Positions 58,069 to 64,000 of a stretch of 64,000 nt of DNA are shown here, in pieces (the first letter of the stretch is position 1; each line of letters opens with the position of its first letter). A program made the position numbers and the translations under genes. This DNA comes from Hymenobacter aquaticus. GTDB lineage: Bacteria; Bacteroidota; Bacteroidia; Cytophagales; Hymenobacteraceae. The notes under the pieces are model-generated. The model had not been told where the DNA came from and searched no databases. It saw nothing but the letters and a program-made list of their open reading frames with translations. The stretch spans positions 1,054,001 to 1,118,000 of the forward strand of contig NZ_SRLC01000002.1 of the NCBI RefSeq assembly GCF_004765605.1, written 5' to 3'.

Positions 58069-58654
58069 GTCCGGCGTACGCATGGTGACTAGTTTTTTTA
58101 AGAATGTATTTGAGGTGCGCGCGCGCCTTTGACAGGTTTGATTTGGAGGTGCCCACCGAAATGCCCAGCTGGCTGCTCACCTCCTCGTGGGTGTAGCCAT
58201 CAATGACGTAGAGGTTAAAAACCGTCCGGTAAGCGGGGGAAAGCTGCTGAATCAGGTGAAGCAACTCCTCGTAGGACAAATTGTCCAGGGCCGAGTTGCT
58301 GGTATCGGCTTCGGCGTAGGACGCGTCGGTAAGCTCCTGCTGGTGCTGGTGCTTTTCCTGGGCGCGGTAGTGGTCGATGGCCGTGTGAATCATGATGCGC
58401 TTGAGCCAGCCCCGAAACGAGCCGCTGACCTCGTGGCGGGCCACGTCGAAGCGGCTCACGTCGCGGAAAACTTTCATGAAGCCGTCGTTTACGGCTTCCA
58501 TTGCCTCGTCGCGGGTGCGGGTATAGCGCAGGCAGATGCTCATGCCGAAGCTATAGTACAGCCCATACAGTCGCCGCTGCGCGTCGCGCTCCGCCCGCCG
58601 GCAGCCAGCCAGCAGGGCAAGAAGCATCTCGGGGTCGTGGTCGGTATGGGGCAC
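58058..58654 (-). CDS. ECF RNA polymerase sigma factor
   Basis: 198-aa sigma-70 family ECF factor. Region 2 is LYGLYYSFGMSICLRYTRTR, then GFMKVFRDVSRFD and GSFRGWLKRIMIHTAIDHYR; region 4 has LIQQLSPAYRTVFNLYVIDG, YTHEEVSSQLGISVGTSKSN, a clear helix-turn-helix. The stop overlaps the start of the barrel/anti-sigma gene, typical of coupled sigma-anti-sigma pairs. Likely regulates its own operon, though a target promoter is not identifiable. Confidence 0.92.
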   Translation of the reverse strand: MPHTDHDPEMLLALLAGCRRAERDAQRRLYGLYYSFGMSICLRYTRTRDEAMEAVNDGFMKVFRDVSRFDVARHEVSGSFRGWLKRIMIHTAIDHYRAQEKHQHQQELTDASYAEADTSNSALDNLSYEELLHLIQQLSPAYRTVFNLYVIDGYTHEEVSSQLGISVGTSKSNLSKARAHLKYILKKTSHHAYAGHVG

Positions 58655-58759
58655 GGCGTCGGGGTTTATATCCAGCGACTCGGCGGCGGTGCGGAAATGG
58701 TTGCCTCCGGCAATAAAATTTACAAAAAACGGTGGTAGCCAGATCGATATATGCCCAAC

Positions 58760-58792
58760 AAAAAAGCCTGACCGGCGAGGTCAGGCTTTTTT
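58760..58792 (-). terminator. secDF terminator
   Basis: AAAAAGCCTGACC / GGTCAGGCTTTTTT hairpin, 52 bp past the secDF stop. Confidence 0.88.
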
Positions 58793-58844
58793 AATCGTTT
58801 ACAGAATCCGACTCAGCCGAAAAATCCGGCGGAGTCCGTGGTCC

Positions 58845-61800
58845 TTACTGCACCGTGGTCGACAGCTTGGGCGCGTCGGCGTCGGAAATAACCGTCGAGG
58901 TGGTCGTGCCACGCTCCCGGGCCTCCTTGCGACCGTAGGTGTCCAGGATAATCGGGGTAGCAATGAACAGCGACGAGTAGGTGCCGAAGATGATACCCAC
59001 AATCATGGCGAAGGAGAACGAGCGGAGCGTTTCACCCCCGAAGATGTAAAGCACGATTACCACCAGGAATACCGTGGTAAACGTAATCATCGTGCGGGAG
59101 AAGGTGCTGTTCAGGGCGGGGTTCACGACCTGGGCAAACGTCAGGTGCGGGTTCTCGCGCAGGTACTCCCGGATCCGGTCGTAGATAACCACGGTGTCGT
59201 TCATCGAGAAGCCGATGATGGTCAGCACGGCGGCCACGAAGATCTGGTCCATTTCGTAGTTCAGGCCGAACAGACGGGCAATGGGGTAGGCGGCAATAAC
59301 GAGCAGGGCGTCGTGGAACAGCGCAATAACGGCGGCCATCGAGTACTGCCACCGCTCGAAGCGGAACAGTACGTAGACGAAGATGCCCAGCAGGGTCAGG
59401 CCCAGGCTCAGCACCGAGGTCTTCTTGATGTCGTCGGCAATGGTGGCGCCCACTTTCGAGGTGCTCTTGATCTGCGGGTTGTCGGCACCGTACTGCTTCA
59501 GGCCGGCCAGCAGGGCGTTCTGCACTTTCTCGTCGGCGGCGGTGCTTTCGTCCTCAGCCAGGTAGCCGGTCGTGATGCGCAGGCGGTTCGGGGAACCAAA
59601 GGTTTTTACTTCGGTACCAGCACCCTGGAAATCATCAGCCAACGATTCTTTCACGTCGGAAGCCACTTCGGCTTTGTTGAAGTCGACCACGTAGCTGCGG
59701 CCGCCGCGGAAGTCAACACCCAGGTTGGGGCCACCCTGCACGTACATCAGCACAAAGCCGATGATGATGAAGACAGTCGATACGACATAGGCAATCTTGC
59801 GCTTGCCCACGATGTCGAAGTTCAGCCCTTTGAACAGGTGACGCGAAATGGGGGTGCTGAAGGTGATGCTGGTCGTTTCCTTGCCCTTGGTCAGCCACTC
59901 GATGATGAGGCGCGACACGAACACGGCCGACAGGAACGAGGTCAGTACGCCGATACCCAGCGTGATGGCGAAGTTCTGCACCGGACCCGTGCCAAAGAAG
60001 CCCAGGATTACGGCAATCAGCATCGTGGTGACGTTCGAGTCGAAGATGGCCGAGAAAGCGCGGGCGTAGCCTTTGTTGATGGCGTCTTTCACCGTCAGGC
60101 CGTGGTCCAGCTCTTCCCGGATCCGTTCGAAGATCAGCACGTTGGCATCCACTGCCATACCGAAGGTCAGCACCAGACCGGCAATACCGGGCAGGGTGAG
60201 GGCCGTGCCGAACTGGGCCAGCACGCCCAGAATCAGGAAGCCGTTGAACAGCAGCGCGGCATCGGCCACCAGGCCGGCCTTGCCGTAGTACACGGCCATG
60301 AAAATCATAATCAGCACCAGGCCGGCCAACGACGAGTACAGACCCTGGTTGATGGCTTCCTGGCCCAGCGACGGACCTACCACGGCTTCTTCCACGATGC
60401 GCGTGGGAGCGGGCAGCTTACCGGCTTTCAGGACGTTGCCCAAATCCTGGGCTTCTTCGATGGAGAAGTTGCCCGAAATGCTGGAGTTGCCACCGGCAAT
60501 TTCAGCCTGCACCACGGGAGCCGAGTACACGTAGTCGTCGAGCACAATGGCTACCTGGCGGCCAATGTTGGCGGCCGTCAGGCGCTGCCACTTCTTGGCC
60601 CCCGAAGGGTTCATCTGCATCGACACCTCAGGACGGCCACCCTGGTCGTAGTCCTGGCGGGCATCCGATACGACTTCGCCGCCGAGCGGGGCGGTAGCCT
60701 CGCGCGACTTGCGGATGGCGTAGAGCTGCAGGTATTCCTGGCCCTCGATTACGTCGGGCTTCACGCCCCACAGGAAGGTCAGGTTGGAAGGCAATACGGC
60801 GCGTACCTCGGGCATTTTCAGCATCGAGTTCACGCGGGCCGTGTCGCGCACGTTCGAGCCCAGGGCGCCGGGCATCGTGAAGAGCTTGGCCAGGGCGCTG
60901 CTCTGCTGGGGGTTAGCCGAGTCGGCAGCGGCGGTAGCGGGCTTCTTTTTGGCCAGCTGGCTGGCCAGCGAAGAAGAGTCGCCGGCGGCCGTGGTGGCAG
61001 CCGTAGCGGTGGTGTCGGTAGCGGCGGCGGTCGGAGCGGCAGCGGTGCCAGTGAGCTTCTCAGCGGCTTCTTTAGCCGTCAGCACTTCGTTGAGCTGGTT
61101 GAAGTAGGGAGCAAACTCGTCGGTGCGCCACACTTCCCAGAACTCCAGCTTGGCCTGGCCCTGGAGCAGCTTCCGCACGCGGTCCGGGTTGTCGACGCCG
61201 GGCAGCTCAATTTGGATGCGGCCCGTGCCTTTCACCCGCTGGATGTTGGGCTGGTTGACGCCGAACTTATCCACGCGGGTGCGCAGGATGTTGAACGAGC
61301 GGTCAATGGCTTCTTCCTCTTCCTTGTCGATGGCGGCAATTACCTTCTCGTTGGTCGAGTTGATGTCGATGCCCCGGCTCTTGTTGGTCGTGTTAGCGAA
61401 GATGCGCGCCAGACGGTCGTTGGGCGCGATGGTGCGGTAAGCCTGAGCAAACAGCGCCGTGAAAGGCGTCGACGGATTCGTCTTCTGCATTTCCTGGGCT
61501 TGCGCCAGGGCCTTGTTGAAGTTCACGTCCTTGGAGTTGCCCGACATAGCCCGCACGATTTCCACCGGCGAAACTTCCAGCGTCACGTGCATGCCGCCTT
61601 TCAGGTCGAGGCCCAGGCCCAGCTCCGAGGCGCGCACGTCGCGGTAGGTGTAGGGGCCAAACACGGGGGCGCGCCACACCGAGTCGAGGTAGTGCTGGCG
61701 CTGGCGCTCGTCGAGCTTACCGCTCTTGGAGGCATAAGCCACGGCATCCTTCTGCACCCCACGGGAAATGTAGGTGAAGAAGAGAAAGTACGCGCACAAG

Positions 61801-61847
61801 GCCGAAACGACGACCGTAAGCGCGATAATAAGTCCTTTATTACGCAT
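58845..61847 (-). CDS. secDF: Protein-export membrane proteins SecD and SecF, fused
   Basis: 1000 aa from ATG 61847 (MRNKGLIIALTVVVSALCAY). SecD half: LDLKGGMHVTLEVSP near residue 65, a large periplasmic P1 domain with several substrate-clamp strands, IVLDDYVYSAPVVQAEIAGG and LTFGMAVDANVLIFERIREE (motif D). SecF half starts near 690 (LKGLNFDIVGKRKIAYVVST) with LGVDFRGGRSYVVDFNKAEV, and AVLTIIGFSMNDTVVIYDRI. SecDF uses proton motive force to pull translocating proteins. Ala/Thr-rich inserts in SecD residues 300-370 are common in this phylum. Fusion is the usual state in Bacteroidota. Confidence 0.97.
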   Translation of the reverse strand: MRNKGLIIALTVVVSALCAYFLFFTYISRGVQKDAVAYASKSGKLDERQRQHYLDSVWRAPVFGPYTYRDVRASELGLGLDLKGGMHVTLEVSPVEIVRAMSGNSKDVNFNKALAQAQEMQKTNPSTPFTALFAQAYRTIAPNDRLARIFANTTNKSRGIDINSTNEKVIAAIDKEEEEAIDRSFNILRTRVDKFGVNQPNIQRVKGTGRIQIELPGVDNPDRVRKLLQGQAKLEFWEVWRTDEFAPYFNQLNEVLTAKEAAEKLTGTAAAPTAAATDTTATAATTAAGDSSSLASQLAKKKPATAAADSANPQQSSALAKLFTMPGALGSNVRDTARVNSMLKMPEVRAVLPSNLTFLWGVKPDVIEGQEYLQLYAIRKSREATAPLGGEVVSDARQDYDQGGRPEVSMQMNPSGAKKWQRLTAANIGRQVAIVLDDYVYSAPVVQAEIAGGNSSISGNFSIEEAQDLGNVLKAGKLPAPTRIVEEAVVGPSLGQEAINQGLYSSLAGLVLIMIFMAVYYGKAGLVADAALLFNGFLILGVLAQFGTALTLPGIAGLVLTFGMAVDANVLIFERIREELDHGLTVKDAINKGYARAFSAIFDSNVTTMLIAVILGFFGTGPVQNFAITLGIGVLTSFLSAVFVSRLIIEWLTKGKETTSITFSTPISRHLFKGLNFDIVGKRKIAYVVSTVFIIIGFVLMYVQGGPNLGVDFRGGRSYVVDFNKAEVASDVKESLADDFQGAGTEVKTFGSPNRLRITTGYLAEDESTAADEKVQNALLAGLKQYGADNPQIKSTSKVGATIADDIKKTSVLSLGLTLLGIFVYVLFRFERWQYSMAAVIALFHDALLVIAAYPIARLFGLNYEMDQIFVAAVLTIIGFSMNDTVVIYDRIREYLRENPHLTFAQVVNPALNSTFSRTMITFTTVFLVVIVLYIFGGETLRSFSFAMIVGIIFGTYSSLFIATPIILDTYGRKEARERGTTTSTVISDADAPKLSTTVQ

Positions 61848-61978
61848 TGAGAGAAAATAAAATGTATTCGGGAAAAAGCAATCCGGATCAGGCCGCGCGG
61901 CCTGCTGCACATCGAGTCAACTGCACTTGCAAAAGCACGCGGGCCCCGTAGCGGGAACCGCGCACCGGGCCAGCTCCG

Positions 61979-62347
61979 CTAGGGAGCCTGCGGCGACAGG
62001 GCCGCGAGCAGCAGCCGGGAGCGGAATAAATCGGGGAGGGCACTGGGCCGGGGCGGCAGCACCACCAGGCGCGGCCGGAGCCGGGGCCATACCAGCGCCT
62101 CGAAGCCGGGCTGCCAGATATCGGCGGCCGGGGCCAGCCACAACCCCAGCGGGGCGGTGGCTTCCAATAACACTTTCTGCTTTACCAGCGCCGCCTTGGG
62201 CCCCGCGCCCACGCGCGTTTCCTTACCCCCCGCCGGAATCCGGTAGGTGGCAACGGCCTGGTGGTTCAGCGACAGCACAAACAGCAGGGTAGCTGTGAGC
62301 AGCGTGAAGCGCAGGCGGGGCAAAAAGTGGGCGATAAAGACCGACAT
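61979..62347 (-). CDS. Small membrane protein, 122 aa
   Basis: ATG 62347 is chosen because a perfect -7 box TATATTTG lies at 62365-62372, overlapping the longer ATG reading (62401). The protein has one N-terminal membrane helix (FTLLTATLLFVLSL) and a basic, Pro/Leu-rich C-terminus (LVWPRLRPRLVVLPPRPSAL). No family recognised. Confidence 0.55.
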   Translation of the reverse strand: MSVFIAHFLPRLRFTLLTATLLFVLSLNHQAVATYRIPAGGKETRVGAGPKAALVKQKVLLEATAPLGLWLAPAADIWQPGFEALVWPRLRPRLVVLPPRPSALPDLFRSRLLLAALSPQAP

Positions 62348-62364
62348 TCTCAAAGCAATGGCTA

Positions 62365-62372
62365 CAAATATA
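62365..62372 (-). promoter_or_regulatory. Candidate -7 box for the small membrane protein
   Basis: TATATTTG on the minus strand, 18 nt ahead of ATG 62347. Confidence 0.4.
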
Positions 62373-62508
62373 GCCAAACCCGGCAGCGCGGGCAAGGCCA
62401 ACGGGCCAGATTAGCCTGCTTCGGGCCAACAAACGTTGGCTAGATCCGTAGCGGCCGGCCCGTAAAGTCGGAATCAGGGGGAGCAAGGCGGCATCCGGGG
62501 GCCACGAG

Positions 62509-62552
62509 AAAGGCCCCGGCCAACTCCGCAAACGAGCTGGCCGGGGCCTTTT
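62509..62552 (-). terminator. udk terminator
   Basis: AAAGGCCCCGGCCA / TGGCCGGGGCCTTTT hairpin with a 15-nt loop, 21 bp past the udk stop. Confidence 0.88.
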
Positions 62553-62573
62553 ACATAGGGGCTGAGAAAAGGC

Positions 62574-63203
62574 TTATTGCTTGCCTTCCGCTACTTTATT
62601 GCGCAGAAATGACACCAGTACTTCCAGGCCCCGGTCGAAGTGACGGTTGTTGGGAATCACGATGTCGGCATCCTGCTTGAAGGGCTTGATGTACTTCTCG
62701 TAGGTGGGCGCCACGTGGTTGGTGTAGCGGTAGAGCACGTCTTCCAGGTCGTAGCCCCGCTCGTCCCGGTCGCGCACGATGCGGCGCTGCAGCTTCACGT
62801 GCTCCCGGGCGTCGATGTAGACTTTCAGGTCGAGCAGCTTGGCTACTTCCTCGAAGTAGAAGACGAAGATGCCTTCCACCACCACGATGGGTGCGGGCCG
62901 GAACACCAGCTCGGCGGCCTTCACGTTGGGATTGTTAAAGGTGTACTCCTGGCGGCGCACTTCCTTGCCCTGGCTGATCTGCAGCACGTCGGCGGCGTAG
63001 GCGGCCGAGTCAATCGAAGAAGGCAGGTCGAAGTTGGTGACGCCGTTCACGTCCGTTGACTGGTTTTCGCGCGGGTGGTAGTAGTTGTCCTGCGAAATCA
63101 GGCAGATGTCTTCTTCCGGAAACGAGGCCAGCAGGCGGCGCAGAAAGGTGGTTTTGCCCGAGGCGCTGCCGCCCGTAATACCGACGATGAAAGGGTGTTG
63201 CAT
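62574..63203 (-). CDS. udk: Uridine kinase
   Basis: 209 aa from ATG 63203 (MQHPFIVGITGGSASGKTTF). P-loop GGSASGKT; LISQDNYYHPRENQ near 38; VVEGIFVFYFEEVAKLLDLK with the DE region near 105; REHVKLQRRIVRDRDERGYD near 130. Phosphorylates uridine and cytidine to UMP/CMP in pyrimidine salvage. The length and motifs fit Udk rather than pantothenate kinase. -7 box TACTTTTG at 63243-63250. Confidence 0.95.
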   Translation of the reverse strand: MQHPFIVGITGGSASGKTTFLRRLLASFPEEDICLISQDNYYHPRENQSTDVNGVTNFDLPSSIDSAAYAADVLQISQGKEVRRQEYTFNNPNVKAAELVFRPAPIVVVEGIFVFYFEEVAKLLDLKVYIDAREHVKLQRRIVRDRDERGYDLEDVLYRYTNHVAPTYEKYIKPFKQDADIVIPNNRHFDRGLEVLVSFLRNKVAEGKQ

Positions 63204-63242
63204 GGGGGTGGGAAATGGCCCGTACCGGCAGGGCCAACCCTG

Positions 63243-63250
63243 CAAAAGTA
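63243..63250 (-). promoter_or_regulatory. Candidate udk -7 box
   Basis: TACTTTTG on the minus strand, about 40 nt ahead of ATG 63203. Confidence 0.4.
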
Positions 63251-63311
63251 ACAAAATGCCGTGGGCCGCGGCGCCTTTCGGCCCGTGACGGGCCGAAAAA
63301 ATCCGCCTGTC

Positions 63312-63902
63312 CTACTTTTTAGCGTCCAGATCCTGTAGAAACTCCACCAGCTTGCCCACGGCCCGGGCCCGGTGGCTGAGCGTGTTTTTCTCGGTCAGCG
63401 TCATTTCGGCGAAGGTCAGCGCGTGCCCCTCGGGCTGGAATATCGGGTCGTAGCCGAAGCCGTCGGCCCCGCGCACCGAGGTGGTAATCTGCCCCGGCAC
63501 GGCCCCGTCAAATTCGTGCACCTCCCCGCCGGGCAGCACCAGGGCAATAACCGTCCGGAACTCGGCCTGCCGGTTGGTTTGGTCGCCCAGCTCGCGCAGC
63601 AGCTTGGCCACGTTGTCGGCCGCCGAGCGTTGGGGGCCGGCGTAGCGGGCCGAGTACACGCCCGGCTCGCCGTTGAGGGCCGCTACTTCCAGGCCGGTGT
63701 CGTCGGCGAAGCAGGACGTCTGGTAGTGCTGCCACACGTGCTCGGCCTTCTGGCGGGCGTTGCCGGCCAGCGTATCCCGGGTTTCGGGCAGCTCCTCGTG
63801 GCAGCCAATGTCGTGCAGGCTAACCAGCTCGATGCTGGCCGGCAGCAGGGCCCGGACTTCGGTGAGCTTGTGCTCGTTATTCGTAGCAAAACAGATGCGC
63901 AT
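63312..63902 (-). CDS. rdgB: Non-canonical purine NTP pyrophosphatase (RdgB/HAM1)
   Basis: 196 aa from ATG 63902 (MRICFATNNEHKLTEVRALL). Clears ITP, dITP and XTP from the nucleotide pool. CFADDTGLEVAALNGEPGVY near residue 63, SARYAG, GADGFGYDPIFQPEGHALTF near 145 and NTLSHRARAVGKLVEFLQ near 170 are the family signatures. The longer reading to 63989 would extend into a dispersed-repeat arm. No upstream partner is visible. Confidence 0.96.
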   Translation of the reverse strand: MRICFATNNEHKLTEVRALLPASIELVSLHDIGCHEELPETRDTLAGNARQKAEHVWQHYQTSCFADDTGLEVAALNGEPGVYSARYAGPQRSAADNVAKLLRELGDQTNRQAEFRTVIALVLPGGEVHEFDGAVPGQITTSVRGADGFGYDPIFQPEGHALTFAEMTLTEKNTLSHRARAVGKLVEFLQDLDAKK

Positions 63903-63903
63903 G

Positions 63904-63930
63904 CGGTGAGGCGGTGAGATGGTGAAATGG
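63904..63930. repeat. Repeat arm (GGTGAGGCGGTGAGATGG) immediately upstream of rdgB
   Basis: GCGGTGAGGCGGTGAGATGG, then TGAAATGG resembles the left arms of the elements at 17140 and 28911 (gtgaggtggtgaaatgg words) and again abuts a minus-strand start codon. The shared core is not seen in the remaining 70 bases, so this may be a half-copy or a decayed element running off the window. Confidence 0.5.
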
Positions 63931-64000
63931 GGAGTATGAAGCGGGTTGCCAGAGTGGAAGCCAGAACCGACAGAAGCAGAGCACCACAAGGCCGGGCAAA

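Noticed and set aside
58689..61850. 1053-aa plus-strand reading antisense to secDF
   Set aside because: It is His/Gln/Val-rich with no domain, exactly opposite a complete secDF; in GC-rich DNA antisense frames stay open by codon bias.

Overview
The window looks like chromosomal DNA from a GC-rich member of the Bacteroidota, most probably Hymenobacter or a close relative in the Cytophagales. This is inferred from content, because no rRNA gene is present. The supporting signs are the Bacteroidota -7 promoter box TAnnTTTG ahead of many genes, a SusC/TonB receptor of Bacteroidota type with a carboxypeptidase-like N-terminal domain, fused SecDF, DUF5777/YceI outer-membrane genes, ATP-hungry SurA-like chaperones in pairs, and protein sequences typical of the group. 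Most of the window is ordinary housekeeping DNA with short intergenic gaps and clear hairpin terminators.

Layout. 1-5.4 kb: the end of a YeiH-family membrane protein, a 21-bp tandem array, a small conserved basic protein, secreted or lipoprotein hypotheticals and a DUF3089 hydrolase. 5.4-8.2 kb: ribosomal operon rplM-rpsI-rpsB-tsf on the minus strand behind a good two-box promoter. 8.3-13.5 kb: an RluA-type pseudouridine synthase, a PhoR/PhoB-like two-component pair, a DUF3108 protein and recA. 13.6-18.7 kb: an outer-membrane protein, a GNAT acetyltransferase, an unknown gene, a MoxR ATPase and a SurA-like chaperone. 18.9-26 kb: a large lipoprotein PPIase with an OmpA-like insert, a complete RsbU/RsbV/RsbW partner-switching set, and guaB. 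26.4-32.4 kb: hrpB, a rhodanese, a PnuC-family transporter fused in translation to a NadR-like kinase, an aldose epimerase and a GNAT protein. 32.5-39 kb: a TPP riboswitch with its own promoter driving a TonB receptor, an APC permease, and a glutaryl-CoA dehydrogenase-like gene. 39-44 kb is the most accessory part: hypothetical genes, two divergent paralogues, a winged-helix/DUF4268 pair, a second 21-bp tandem array, a HIRAN protein and dispersed palindromes. 44-47 kb: ruvB, an AT-rich secreted TIMP/NTR-like protein, queG. 47-50.7 kb: two tandem pairs of exported ferritin-like proteins. 50.9-54.5 kb: BatD-like protein, aroC, an Nfu-type Fe-S protein. 54.5-58.7 kb: an apparent operon made of an ECF sigma factor, a membrane-anchored beta-barrel protein, a c-type cytochrome-like lipoprotein, YceI and DUF5777. 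58.8-64 kb: secDF, a small membrane protein, udk and rdgB.

The most unusual material is non-coding. Two sequence-unrelated arrays both have an exact 21-bp period (822-1046 and 42082-42396). A family of intergenic palindromic elements fills the whole gap between co-directional genes; two copies share a core while their arms are built of different short repeated words. A second palindromic family (GTAGAGACGCAA) sits directly after stop codons and in one case supplies the stop. No CRISPR array, rRNA, tRNA, insertion sequence or recognisable defence system was seen.
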